Notes: generated by a model from the letters alone, not told the origin. Shown: positions 34,499 through 42,908, counted from the stretch's first letter. The stretch: DNA of 47,608 nt from an uncultured delta proteobacterium (GCA_903843965.1 CAIMRY010000012.1:1-47608); one strand, 5' to 3'. Made by a program: numbers and translations.

Positions 34499-35977
34499 AT
34501 GGCGCGCGTTTTCGTCTTGTGGGATGAATCGCACCTGTGGGGGGTGCTGGTGCTGCGGGCCTTGCGCGCGCTTAGGCTCCCCCACGTGATTTTACGCGCC
34601 CATAACATAGCCGAGGGAGCGCTCGCTGGCAAGTCCACGGCCTTCGCCCTCCTGGCGGCCTTCGCCCCCTTCGCCCCTAGCGGTGGCCTCATGGGGGACT
34701 CTGCCCATTCCAGCCAATCCGACACCCCCGCCCTGCTCGACCCCCCTGCCCTGCTTGACTCCCCTGCTCTGCTTATCGTGCCCGGCGGGCTGGCCAGGGC
34801 CAGGGCCGAGCGCCTGGGCGCACAGGGCAGGCAGGCCATCCGCGCCTTCGTGGCCGGGGGCGGCGCGTACCTGGGCTTTTGCGGCGGGGCCGGGCTGGCG
34901 CTCACCAGTCCGAGGCCGACCGACAGCCTGAATCTCTGCCCCTGGGGGCGCATGGGCTTTGCCGGGCGCTTGCAGCATTTCCTGTCCGGCCAGGTGCGCC
35001 TGGCGCTCGACACCACCGAACCGCTGGCCCTGCCCGGCGCGCCGGAACTCCTCGCGCCCGTGTGGTGGCCCGCGCAGTTCGCGCCCCCGCCCAAAGGGCA
35101 GCAGGACACGGTGCGGGTGCTGGCGCGCTACGCGGGACTGGGCGCGGACTTCTGGGTGGCGGACCTGAACCTGGCGCTGCTGCCCGAGGAGACCCTGAGC
35201 GACTGGGAGAACCTCTACGGCCTACAGATTCGCCCGGACTTCCTGATGGGCCGCCCGGCGGTCATCAGCGGGTCCTTTGGCCAGGGCCGCTACGTGTTGT
35301 CCTACCCGCACCTGGAGACGCCGGACTCGGCCCAGGCCAACGCCTGGTTCGCGCACCTGCTGCGGGAATTGACTGACGGCCTGCCGCATGCTCCGGCTGG
35401 CGCGGATGGCCGGGCTGGCGTGACCGGCCCGGACGCCGCCCACTCAGCGGCCACCATCCCGCCCTGGCACGTGGGCCAGCCCCCTGCGGGCGACACACCA
35501 CACTGGGACGACCCGGCGCTGCTGCGGGCAAAGGCGGCGCTGGAGCGGGCCATTGCCGTGGGCGAAAGCCACCTGCTGTTGTTCTGGCGCAGCCCGTGGC
35601 TGCTGGGCTGGCGGCGCGGGCTGCCGGGGCCGGGCATCAACAGCGTATACGCGCTGGTGTGCGAGGCGCTGGCCGCCGCGCCACCGGCACCGGGCAGCCC
35701 CACCGAGGCCTACTGGGCCGCGCACGCCCCCGAATTCGCGCGGCTGGCCGAGCTGTTCTGCTCCGGGCTGTCCGGGCTGCTTTTGGCCGAGCGGCTGGAC
35801 ATGACCGTGCGCGCGACGCCCAGCGAGAATGGCGCTGACGAGGCCTTCACCTTCAGCCTGCGCGAGACGCGCCGGGCGCTCTTCGGCACGGCCCCGGCCA
35901 TGGGTGGGCTGTGCGGGGAGCTGTTGGGGATGCTGGAGGAGTTGTGCGGGGGGGTGTGGGGGGAGTGGGGGGAGTAG
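34499..35977 (+). CDS. BPL_N / glutamine-amidotransferase-like protein
   Basis: A 492-residue protein. The first 300 residues resemble the BPL_N domain, a class I glutamine-amidotransferase-like fold: LLIVPGG in the first half and GGGAYLGFCGGAGLA with a Cys at the nucleophile-elbow position. A PALLDPPALLDSPALL repeat (18-base units, 34727-34780) inserts near residue 76-91. The C-terminal 180 residues look helical and I do not recognise them. No signal peptide. GGAGCGGAGC precedes the ATG at 34499; the longer frame starts in Arg-rich sequence. It is divergent from valS and ends in a G-rich low-complexity tail. Function unknown. Confidence 0.65.
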   Translation: MARVFVLWDESHLWGVLVLRALRALRLPHVILRAHNIAEGALAGKSTAFALLAAFAPFAPSGGLMGDSAHSSQSDTPALLDPPALLDSPALLIVPGGLARARAERLGAQGRQAIRAFVAGGGAYLGFCGGAGLALTSPRPTDSLNLCPWGRMGFAGRLQHFLSGQVRLALDTTEPLALPGAPELLAPVWWPAQFAPPPKGQQDTVRVLARYAGLGADFWVADLNLALLPEETLSDWENLYGLQIRPDFLMGRPAVISGSFGQGRYVLSYPHLETPDSAQANAWFAHLLRELTDGLPHAPAGADGRAGVTGPDAAHSAATIPPWHVGQPPAGDTPHWDDPALLRAKAALERAIAVGESHLLLFWRSPWLLGWRRGLPGPGINSVYALVCEALAAAPPAPGSPTEAYWAAHAPEFARLAELFCSGLSGLLLAERLDMTVRATPSENGADEAFTFSLRETRRALFGTAPAMGGLCGELLGMLEELCGGVWGEWGE

Positions 35978-36072
35978 CTTAAGAGGACAATAATCCGCTT
36001 GCGGCTTGTTGTTAGCCATGCCATAGTCGACCATATATATTATTTATGCAAATAGCTTTGGAGGGAATAAAT

Positions 36073-36900
36073 ATGGCTGTCACATCTGCTGCCGTTGGAA
36101 TATTCGCAGGGAAGGAAATTTTCAAAAAAACAATTCATGAATTGTACGATTTTTGCTCAGATCAGGCAAAAGCTAAAATTAAAATTGTATTAGCCACAAA
36201 ACAAATTGACAAATTGTATAAAAAAATTGACCAGGTGAGATTAGTTAAAACAATTTGGCAAGTTGATAAAGCTGTCGATCTTCATCAGTTCTATTGTGAT
36301 TCGCATTTACTCGTTGGCGACAACAGGATTCGTATTAAAACCTTAGATGATCTGCCGCAAGGTGAGAATGTTGTAATAGAGGGAATCGCCGGACAGGGAA
36401 AGTCAATACTCTTAAGATATCTATGCGCAACCGAGCTGAAACGTGGTGCAAGCATCGCAGTGTTCGTTGAATTACGTAGAGTTACGAAGGAAAGCCCTCT
36501 CATTGAACGCATCATCGAACACTTTTCACACCTTGGATTTCCAAAGGATGTTGAGCTATTTTACGAACTTGCAAAATCAGGAAAAATCATATTACTTCTT
36601 GATGCATTTGATGAAGTCCGGGATGAATTAAAGTCTGAAGTTGTTTCAAGCATAGAGTCACTTGCCGCAGGCATAGAAGCGATGAAAATTGTTGTAACAT
36701 CTAGACCTAATAATGATATTCGCTGCTCAAATTTCTTTACAGTCGTACGTCTTGATAATCTTAAAGGCACGGAATACTCATCTGTTGTTGCGAAACTTGC
36801 TGACAGCAAAGAGTGGGCAGACACGATAGTACAGCACGTTGAGAACAATGCTCATCATGTTAAGGACTTACTTTGCACTCCATTAATGGTCACGCTGTAA
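36073..36900 (+). CDS. NACHT NTPase, N-terminal part (interrupted gene)
   Basis: Encodes 275 residues of a NACHT-type STAND NTPase. The N-terminal helical region (about 1-80) precedes Walker A GIAGQGKS (about residues 104-111), Walker B KIILLLDAFDE (about 172-182) and the sensor segment IVVTSRPNND. The ribosome binding site TTTGGAGGG precedes the ATG. The DNA is AT-rich, quite unlike its neighbours. A TAA at 36898-36900, directly after CTPLMVTL, ends the frame, yet the same frame continues from 36901 with the rest of the family's sequence. Bacterial NACHT proteins are often phage-defence NLR relatives; this one is either decayed or split. Confidence 0.75.
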   Translation: MAVTSAAVGIFAGKEIFKKTIHELYDFCSDQAKAKIKIVLATKQIDKLYKKIDQVRLVKTIWQVDKAVDLHQFYCDSHLLVGDNRIRIKTLDDLPQGENVVIEGIAGQGKSILLRYLCATELKRGASIAVFVELRRVTKESPLIERIIEHFSHLGFPKDVELFYELAKSGKIILLLDAFDEVRDELKSEVVSSIESLAAGIEAMKIVVTSRPNNDIRCSNFFTVVRLDNLKGTEYSSVVAKLADSKEWADTIVQHVENNAHHVKDLLCTPLMVTL

Positions 36901-36903
36901 ATA

Positions 36904-37929
36904 ATGTCGTACAAGCACAACCAAACACTACCAAAGAAGCTTTCTGATTTTTATGATACACTTTTTCAAGCACTTTTGCAGAGACATGATGGCACAAAAC
37001 CAGGGTTTACAAGAAATAGAAAATGCAAAATCGATGACACAGAGTGCCGCAAAATTTTTGAATGCATCTGCATATTGACTAAAGATAATAGTGTTATGCC
37101 GCTAACCCATGATGGGATAATACATATTGCAAAGAAATCGCTTGAGGCAAATCATAGCAATGCAAAGGCAACAGCGTATCTTGACGATATCGTAAAGGTA
37201 ACATGTTTATTGGTCAAGGACGGCGAAGAGTATAGGTACATACACAAAACTGTTCAAGAATATTATGCGGCATCTTATGTTAGATCAAAACCTGATTCTT
37301 GGGCTCAAATTTTTTATACACGCATGCGTGTCAACCACACAGCACATAGCTGGACACAAGAATTAGAGTTCTTGTCAGAAATTGATAGCTTCAGATATAA
37401 TTCATACTTCTACATCCCTGGCATATGCTCACTCTTCAAGACTACTGAAGATGGTATCCGATCTATTAATGAGCACTTCTCACCTGAGCAAACATTTGCT
37501 TTAGCAAAGTTAACTCGAATAAAGTTTACATTTTGTGATGATGACATCAACAGTATACAATGGCAAACACAAAGTGCTAATGCGCACCCAGCTATAGCAA
37601 GACTTAGCACTTCACTCATGCATGCGCTAATTGAATCATGCGCAATGGAAGGTATATATCGAATGTTTTCATCAACCCCTGTTCACAAATTACCATTAGC
37701 TAAGGATTATGAATCATACGAATTTCATGAACAAGCAACAAAAACAAACAAACGCATCTACCGCGAAACAGAATTGAGATCCATCACCGACTACGACATT
37801 GCTAAAGATCAACAGCTTATAATTAATACAGTTCAAAAAGTGTATGGTGCAGAACTCAGGAAGGCAAAAGAAATTTTAAAAACCATTAAGGAACAAGAAA
37901 GCACATCCGTCTTAGAGGGGTTATTTTAA
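36904..37929 (+). CDS. NACHT NTPase, C-terminal part (interrupted gene)
   Basis: The same frame as the preceding part, separated by TAA and one codon. It starts MSYKHNQTLPKKLSDFYDTLF and continues with the winged-helix region and a helical C-terminal sensor (RDGEEYRYIHKTVQEYYAASYV is the family's end-of-NTPase element). 341 residues, AT-rich. No ribosome binding site precedes the ATG at 36904, but it lies within TAAATAATG, so restart by ribosomes terminating at 36900 is possible. Without its NTPase half it is unlikely to act alone. Together the parts span 618 codons, the size of small bacterial NACHT proteins. Confidence 0.7.
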   Translation: MSYKHNQTLPKKLSDFYDTLFQALLQRHDGTKPGFTRNRKCKIDDTECRKIFECICILTKDNSVMPLTHDGIIHIAKKSLEANHSNAKATAYLDDIVKVTCLLVKDGEEYRYIHKTVQEYYAASYVRSKPDSWAQIFYTRMRVNHTAHSWTQELEFLSEIDSFRYNSYFYIPGICSLFKTTEDGIRSINEHFSPEQTFALAKLTRIKFTFCDDDINSIQWQTQSANAHPAIARLSTSLMHALIESCAMEGIYRMFSSTPVHKLPLAKDYESYEFHEQATKTNKRIYRETELRSITDYDIAKDQQLIINTVQKVYGAELRKAKEILKTIKEQESTSVLEGLF

Positions 37930-37967
37930 CGCGGCGAAACACATCAAGCGACCATATTCACAAATAC

Positions 37968-38003
37968 AAAAGCCCCCGCACCATCTCCGGCGCGGGGGCT
38001 TTT
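37968..38003. terminator. Terminator copy A (duplicated hairpin)
   Basis: AAAAGCCCCCGC (37968-37979) / GCGGGGGCTTTT (37992-38003), usable in both directions: it ends the NACHT gene on the plus strand and the small membrane protein gene on the minus strand. A copy differing at 2 of 36 bases lies at 38462-38497. Confidence 0.88.
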
Positions 38004-38029
38004 CATGCAGCCGCCCGGCGGCCAGCCGC

Positions 38030-38368
38030 CTAGCTGAGGTACGCGCCGATGGCGAAGCGCAGCGCCACGAGCACAAGGATGGACACGCCCACGATCTTCA
38101 GCATGTGCGTTTTGGTGTACTGCAGCACGCTGCGGGTCTGCTCCGGGTACCGCGCCATCAACACCCGCCCGATCAAGTAGCACTGCGCCAGCGCGAGCAG
38201 GGTGGCGGCCACGCCCATCCCGACGAGGGCCATGAGACCGTTCAGCCATCCGGCCCTGTACACGATGACCAGCACAAAAAACAGATCCATGCCCAGGATG
38301 CAGGCAATGGCGACGCACACCAGGGCGATGATGCCGATCATCCGCACATGACTCATCTGGCCGTTCAT
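38030..38368 (-). CDS. Small membrane protein, three helices
   Basis: An integral membrane protein of 112 residues, which I do not recognise. Hydrophobic segments lie at about residues 12-36, 44-70 and 90-110 (IIALVCVAIACILGMDLFF, LMALVGMGVAATLLALAQCY, IVGVSILVLVALRFAI). Cytoplasmic loops are basic. The ATG at 38368 was chosen because AAAGGTGG lies upstream and because the longer frame runs into the terminator hairpin at 38461. It is a single-gene unit flanked by near-identical terminators at both ends. Confidence 0.65.
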   Translation of the reverse strand: MNGQMSHVRMIGIIALVCVAIACILGMDLFFVLVIVYRAGWLNGLMALVGMGVAATLLALAQCYLIGRVLMARYPEQTRSVLQYTKTHMLKIVGVSILVLVALRFAIGAYLS

Positions 38369-38460
38369 GATTTCCGCCACCTTTCTCTCGTTTTGGGGCG
38401 TGCGCCCCAGGGACCATCGCAAAACGCGCACCGATGCTGTAGCACAGGCCGCGCCAAAAC

Positions 38461-38496
38461 AAAAAGCCCCCGCACCATCTCTGGCGCGGGGGCTTT
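38461..38496 (-). terminator. Terminator copy B, ends RRM gene
   Basis: AAAAAGCCCCCGC (38461-38473) pairs with GCGGGGGCTTT (38486-38496); on the minus strand the T-tract follows. It is 18 bases after the RRM gene's stop codon. Nearly identical to the hairpin at 37968-38003. Confidence 0.88.
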
Positions 38497-38514
38497 CCAA
38501 ATGTGCTTCTCTAT

Positions 38515-38781
38515 CTAGTAGCGGCGGGGCGGGCGGGGAGCACGCTCCTTGGCCTCGTTGACGCGCAGGGTGCGGCCACCGAAGTCCTTGCCGTCCAGGG
38601 CCTCAATGGCCTTGGCGGCGCCTGCGTCCTCCATCTCCACGAAACCGAAGCCCCGGAAGCGGCCCGTCTCGCGGTCCATGACGAACTTGACCACCTGCAC
38701 CTCGCCGTGAACGGCGAACAGGTCACGAATCTCATCTTCCTTGGCGCTGAAAGGCAAATTACCGACGTAAATGGACTTCAT
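38515..38781 (-). CDS. RRM RNA-binding protein
   Basis: An 88-residue single RNA-recognition motif protein. RNP2 is KSIYVGNLPF and RNP1 is RFRGFGFVEM, with the acidic loop and the tail NEAKERAPRPPRRY. Proteins of this type are common in bacteria and cyanobacteria and often respond to cold or light stress. The ATG at 38781 follows CGAGGAG. A long predicted leader lies upstream. It reads toward a strong terminator at 38461. Function: probably binds mRNA; target unknown. Confidence 0.9.
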   Translation of the reverse strand: MKSIYVGNLPFSAKEDEIRDLFAVHGEVQVVKFVMDRETGRFRGFGFVEMEDAGAAKAIEALDGKDFGGRTLRVNEAKERAPRPPRRY

Positions 38782-38887
38782 CGCTTCGTACTCCTCGTGG
38801 AAAACACAGGGAACCCGCCTTGTCCCGTCCGCCTGCGGCTCACCCAAAGTCGCGCGCAACGCTCCAAGCATGCCTTGACCTATTGCC

Positions 38888-38916
38888 GCAGTATCCCAGG
38901 CAAATAGAAACAGCAA
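38888..38916 (-). promoter_or_regulatory. Candidate promoter of RRM gene
   Basis: On the minus strand TTGCTG (38911-38916) and TACTGC (38888-38893) are 17 bases apart, giving a leader of about 100 bases. Long leaders are frequent in cold-shock-type genes, but this one is not proven. The rest of 38782-39008 shows no gene. Confidence 0.35.
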
Positions 38917-39008
38917 GCGGAATTCCGCTAAAATCTCGCACCGGCGGAAAATAAATTTGCTGTGCTGTATTCTTGCGCCAAACCCCGTGCCTGGCAGCAC
39001 TTCTTGTG

Positions 39009-40967
39009 TCAGCCCTTGCGCCGCAGCAGGGTTCCGGCCCCGCCCCAGGGAAACGGCTCCGCTGTTCGGGTCTGCGCCAGGCCCGCTGTCAGGCCAGATG
39101 TCAGGCCCGCCGCCAGACCCGTCACAATGTCCCCCGCCCTGCCCGCCTGCTTGTCCGCTGCCAGGCCCGTCGCCAAGCCCGTCGCGTTATCCAGCAGGTC
39201 CAGCAGTTGGCTGCGCTTTTCCAGGTCCGCCTCGGTGCGCGGCGTGGGCGAGGCGGCAAAGGGGTCCCGCGCCGGGAAGGCGCTCTGCGGCAGAAGCAGG
39301 CTCGCGGCCCCGTGGGCCAGGGCGTCCTGGGCCTTTTGCGCCAGGTCCGGCAGCAGGCCCGCGCCGTTGCCGTCGCCCAGCAGCGTGCTGCGCACGGCCT
39401 GCGGATTGTCCGTCAGGGCCTGCACAAAGGTGTCGGCCTGAAGCCAGAGCAGCTTGTCCTTGCCGGTTTCGGCCAGGCCCAGGCCCTTGAGGTCCAGGGC
39501 CCGGCCGCTCACGGGCGCGCGGAAGTCCTCGGCCAGGCCAGTGGTGCCCAAAGGGGTGCGCAGCAGGTCGGCGTTTTTGGTCAGCAGGCCGCGCAAATCG
39601 TTGTAGGCCGTGACCACGTCGGACAGGCCCTGGGACATGCGGTCCAGCGGGGCCAGCACGGACACCGGCACGGTCTCGCCAAACGTCCCGGACTGGGTGA
39701 ACGCCACCCGGCCCTGGTCCGCGCGGAACGAACCCGTGGCGCTGGTCTGGCTGCGGCCGTCGATGGTCATAATCCCGTCGCTGCCGGGCTGGGCCGTGGC
39801 GCTGAGCCCCATGGCCGAAAGAATGTTGCCCGCGCCAGAACCTCCAGTCGACCCGCCGCCGGAAAGAGTGAGCCGCCAGCCGGTCTTGGGGTTGTCCAGA
39901 CCGATCTCCAGGCCCGTGGCGTCCACCACCGCGCGCGTCTCGTCGGTGCTGGAGCTCCACACCCGCTTGGCCGGCACCAGCTGCGCCACCATGGACGGGC
40001 TGGCCGAGCCGAAGGCGCTCTTCATGTGCGCCAGCACGTCGCCCCAGGTATCGCCCGCGCTGACCACCACGTCCACGCTGCCCGAAAACGCGCTGCCTGA
40101 TGATCCGCTGCCCGGGGCCGGGCCAACGGCGTAGCCCACGGTGTACCTGCCGGGGGGGAGCGTGGTGGCGGCCCCGGTGTCGTAGCCGCCGGTGCGGAAG
40201 GTTGTGGGCCGCGCCACGGACTGGCTGGTCAGCTGGTGCGTGCCGGTCTGGGCCGGGGCCAGGGGCGTGCTGGTGGGGGAGAGCTTGAGCGACGCGGCCA
40301 AGTGGCCGGAGGTGTCGGTCAGGGTGGGCGTCTGGTCGGCGCTCGCGCGGTCCGCGGACAGGGCCAGAAAGCTGCCGGTGGGCAGCACCCCCGGCCCCAG
40401 CACGCCGTAGCCAAGGGGGTTGGTGCCGGTCTGCCTGCGCACCTCCGCGCCCACGTGCAGGGTGGAGCCGTTGACCGCGTCGGCCACGGATTGGAGCACT
40501 TCGGCGTTGGTGTCGCCCCTTTTCACGCTGACGGACAGCTTTTCGGCCTGGCCGCCGAAGCCGAGGTTCATGGTGTAGGCGCCGGGGTCCAGGCTGGTGG
40601 GCGCGCTGGCCGTGAACCCGCGCGAGAGGTGCGTGTCCGTCTGGAAGACGTTGGCCGCGTCCGGCAGGCTCACGCCCAGGTCGGCGGCGCTGGCGGCGGG
40701 CTGCACGGCCAGGCGCGAATTGACGGCAAAGGGGACGCCCTGGGTGGGCCAGGCAAAGGCTTGGGCGCTGTCCTGCAGACGGTTGAGCGCGCCCTCCAGG
40801 TTCGTGGCCAGGGAGTTGCCCAGGCGCAGCCTGCGCGCCCCGGCATCGGCCTGCTGGCGCTCCGCCAGGACCCGGGCGCTGGCCGAGACCCCGGCGGACC
40901 CGGCCGTTTGGCCGTCAGTCCGCAGGCCTCCGTTCAGACCCGTTGTCGGCCATTTGATGCTCGTCAT
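39009..40967 (-). CDS. FliD-like flagellar hook-associated protein
   Basis: A 652-residue protein with Ser/Thr/Gly-rich, signal-free sequence like exported flagellar proteins. Residues 1-70 are helical; residues about 120-200 (LDPGAYTMNLGFGGQAEKLSVSVKRGDTNAEVL segments) and about 250-400 look like beta domains; the last third (LSDVVTAYNDLRGLLTKNADLL, LLPDLAQKAQDALAHG) resembles the helical end of FliD, the filament cap. The C terminus has repeated GLATGLAADK, GLAAGLTSGLTAGLA units. It begins inside the truA end (53-base overlap) and follows fliJ and motE-like genes, which supports a flagellar role. Family call is moderate; a related hook or filament protein is possible. Confidence 0.55.
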   Translation of the reverse strand: MTSIKWPTTGLNGGLRTDGQTAGSAGVSASARVLAERQQADAGARRLRLGNSLATNLEGALNRLQDSAQAFAWPTQGVPFAVNSRLAVQPAASAADLGVSLPDAANVFQTDTHLSRGFTASAPTSLDPGAYTMNLGFGGQAEKLSVSVKRGDTNAEVLQSVADAVNGSTLHVGAEVRRQTGTNPLGYGVLGPGVLPTGSFLALSADRASADQTPTLTDTSGHLAASLKLSPTSTPLAPAQTGTHQLTSQSVARPTTFRTGGYDTGAATTLPPGRYTVGYAVGPAPGSGSSGSAFSGSVDVVVSAGDTWGDVLAHMKSAFGSASPSMVAQLVPAKRVWSSSTDETRAVVDATGLEIGLDNPKTGWRLTLSGGGSTGGSGAGNILSAMGLSATAQPGSDGIMTIDGRSQTSATGSFRADQGRVAFTQSGTFGETVPVSVLAPLDRMSQGLSDVVTAYNDLRGLLTKNADLLRTPLGTTGLAEDFRAPVSGRALDLKGLGLAETGKDKLLWLQADTFVQALTDNPQAVRSTLLGDGNGAGLLPDLAQKAQDALAHGAASLLLPQSAFPARDPFAASPTPRTEADLEKRSQLLDLLDNATGLATGLAADKQAGRAGDIVTGLAAGLTSGLTAGLAQTRTAEPFPWGGAGTLLRRKG

Positions 40968-41778
40968 GGGCCGTGTCCTGGCCGCGCGCGCCGCCGTCCT
41001 CCTGACAGTCTCCAGGCCCTTCAGGCCCTTCAGGGTAGAAGACGCGCTCCATGCACAGGCCCCAGGGCGGGGCCGTGGGCAGGAAGTGGTTGCGGTCGCG
41101 CCGCTCGAGGATTGATCGGACATCGCCGGGCAGGACTTTACCCTTGCCCACGGCCACCAGGCAGCCCACGATGTTGCGCACCATCTGCTTCAAAAAACCG
41201 TCGCCCTGGACGCGCCAGACGGTTTCCGCCGGGGTCTGGCCCGGCTCGCGCCACAGGGCGCTGACCGTGCGCACCGTGCCGCGCGGCCCAAGCGGCGTGC
41301 CCGCGTTCTTGAAGCTCTTGAAGTCGTGGGTGCCGACAAAATGCAGGGCGGCCTCGTCCATGGCCGCAAAATCAAGGGGCGGCACGTCCCAGACAAAGCG
41401 GCGGCGGAAAGGGTCCACATGGGTGCGGTCGATCCACAGGGTGTAGGCGTAGATCTTGGACACGGCGTCGTGCGTGGAGTGGAAGCGCGGGTGGGCGAGC
41501 GTCGCCTCGACCACGCGCACGTCCGGCCGCATGTGGCCGTTTAGGGCCACGCGCCAGGGGATGCGCGCGTACCGCTCCGGGGCCTCGAAATGGGCGCACT
41601 GGCCGAGCGCGTGGACCCCGGCATCGGTGCGGCCCGCGCCCTGCACAGGCAGCCTGCGGCCCACGATTCTGACGATGGCGGCCTCGACCTCGCCCTGCAC
41701 GGTGCGGTCGCGGGGCTGGAGCTGCCAGCCGGCGAAGTCGGTGCCGTCGTAGGCCAGGATGAGCTTGATGCGTGGCAT
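40915..41778 (-). CDS. truA: tRNA pseudouridine synthase A
   Basis: Forms pseudouridine at positions 38-40 of the tRNA anticodon stem. The 287-residue protein has the catalytic Asp motif GAGRTDAGVHA (about residues 47-57), RFHSTHDAVSKIYAY and FLKQMVRNIVG. The C-terminal 30 residues (EGPEGPGDCQEDGGARGQDTA and so on) are an acidic extension not typical of TruA, and overlap the start of the FliD-like gene by 53 bases. The ATG at 41778 lies 12 codons inside the ORF, directly at the family start PRIKLILAYDG. Confidence 0.94.
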   Translation of the reverse strand: MPRIKLILAYDGTDFAGWQLQPRDRTVQGEVEAAIVRIVGRRLPVQGAGRTDAGVHALGQCAHFEAPERYARIPWRVALNGHMRPDVRVVEATLAHPRFHSTHDAVSKIYAYTLWIDRTHVDPFRRRFVWDVPPLDFAAMDEAALHFVGTHDFKSFKNAGTPLGPRGTVRTVSALWREPGQTPAETVWRVQGDGFLKQMVRNIVGCLVAVGKGKVLPGDVRSILERRDRNHFLPTAPPWGLCMERVFYPEGPEGPGDCQEDGGARGQDTAHDEHQMADNGSERRPAD

Positions 41779-41793
41779 GGGCCGGAAGTAGCA

Positions 41794-41835
41794 CAGCCCC
41801 GCGCAGGCGTCCACGAGGGAGACCCGTGCGGGGCT
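41794..41835 (-). other. Hairpin between motE-like and truA
   Basis: AGCCCCGC (41794-41801) and GCGGGGCT (41828-41835) form a stem, with a further partly paired arm inside. It lies between the motE-like gene's stop and the truA start on the minus strand. No T-tract, so it may only dampen readthrough or affect RNA stability. Confidence 0.45.
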
Positions 41836-41854
41836 GGGGAGATTTCGGTCCGGT

Positions 41855-42508
41855 CTACTGAGCCGGGCCCTGCATGGTGGTCTGGACCCTGGTCATGGCC
41901 TCGGTGAGCTTGGCGGCCTTGTCGGTCTTGACATAGGTCATGATTTCGCCCGCCACCTTGGGCTTCATGCCGGTCAGGATCTTGACGGCCAGGTCCTGGT
42001 CCATGTTCGACAGCACCTGGGCGGCCTGCTTGGGCTTCATGGCCACGTAGGTGTCCACCTGGCGCTTGATGCGGGCGTCCTTGAGCACGTCGGCCTCGTC
42101 CAGCAGCTTCCTGATGGAGGACTCGGCGCGCTTGAGTTCGGCCAGCTTGGCGTCCAGCCCCTTTTCCATGGCGATGAGGGCGCGCTCCTTGGCCGCCACC
42201 TCGTCCTCGCGGCGCTTCAGCCCGCTGGACTGCGCCGTCTCCTTGACGTCGGCGCCGGGGATGGCGGTCTGGTCCAGCATGCTGGGCTCGGCCGGGGGGG
42301 CTTCCTTGGCTGCGGCAGATGCGGCCTTGGCGGCGGCTGGCGCAGCGGCCAGGGCCTTGGGCACGGGCAAAAGATCCTCGCCCTTGAGCTGCTCCCAGGT
42401 CTTGACCCCCAGAACGCCCAGCACGGTGAGCTTGAGCGCGGCCACCACCACAAGCAGCGCCAGAACCTTAAGAATCTTTGGGCTCATAGCGAAGCGTGGC
42501 CATTTCAT
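41855..42508 (-). CDS. MotE-like flagellar protein (MgtE_N-type domain)
   Basis: A 216-residue protein: a short cytoplasmic start, one transmembrane helix (about residues 11-32: ILKVLALLVVVAALKLTVLGVLG), an Ala/Pro-rich linker (to about 80), a coiled coil (LKRREDEVAAKERALIAMEKG), and a C-terminal MgtE-N-like helical domain (VDTYVAMKPKQAAQVLSNMDQDLAVKILTGMKPKVAGEIM). This is the MotE family layout, a periplasmic chaperone or stator-associated protein of the flagellar motor. The ATG at 42508 overlaps the fliJ end; an MSPK start at 42487 is also possible. Confidence 0.78.
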   Translation of the reverse strand: MKWPRFAMSPKILKVLALLVVVAALKLTVLGVLGVKTWEQLKGEDLLPVPKALAAAPAAAKAASAAAKEAPPAEPSMLDQTAIPGADVKETAQSSGLKRREDEVAAKERALIAMEKGLDAKLAELKRAESSIRKLLDEADVLKDARIKRQVDTYVAMKPKQAAQVLSNMDQDLAVKILTGMKPKVAGEIMTYVKTDKAAKLTEAMTRVQTTMQGPAQ

Positions 42509-42908
42509 CGAACTCTTTCTGCTCTGCGAGGTTTTCCGCGACATGGTGTTTTTTTGCCTGCCTGTCCTTGAGTTTTTCCAGGAGCTTCTTCTCCCTGGAG
42601 CGGAGCACGGCTTCCTGTCGGCAGATTTGCAAATAGCGGGCCAGCCGGTCCAGCTCTTCCCGCGCCGCTGTCAGGTCGCGGTCCAGGGCCTGGCGGTACT
42701 GCATCCACAGCCAGATGTCGGCCTGGGTGGCCTTGGCCCCGAAGCCCCGCTCCACATGGTCGGCCAGGCGCGTCTCCACGTCCCGCAAGACCTCTTCCTG
42801 GGCCTTGTGCCTGGCCTGGGCGCTCGCCAGGGTCATGCGCGCCTGGTCCTCCAGCTGACGGCGGTATTCGAGCACCTTTTCCAGGCGGAAGACGAAGGGT
42901 TTGCCCAT
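42468..42908 (-). CDS. fliJ: Flagellar export protein FliJ
   Basis: A 146-residue coiled-coil protein of the flagellar export apparatus that helps couple the FliI ATPase to the export gate. The sequence starts FVFRLEKVLEYRRQLEDQA, the typical FliJ beginning, and stays helical with heptads throughout (LASAQARHKAQEEVLRDVETRL, REELDRLARYLQICRQEAVLR, LLEKLKDRQAKKHH). The ATG at 42908 is the natural start; upstream frame is low complexity. It overlaps the motE-like gene by about 40 bases. No fliI is in this window; the rest of the flagellar set must lie elsewhere. Confidence 0.85.
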   Translation of the reverse strand: MGKPFVFRLEKVLEYRRQLEDQARMTLASAQARHKAQEEVLRDVETRLADHVERGFGAKATQADIWLWMQYRQALDRDLTAAREELDRLARYLQICRQEAVLRSREKKLLEKLKDRQAKKHHVAENLAEQKEFDEMATLRYEPKDS

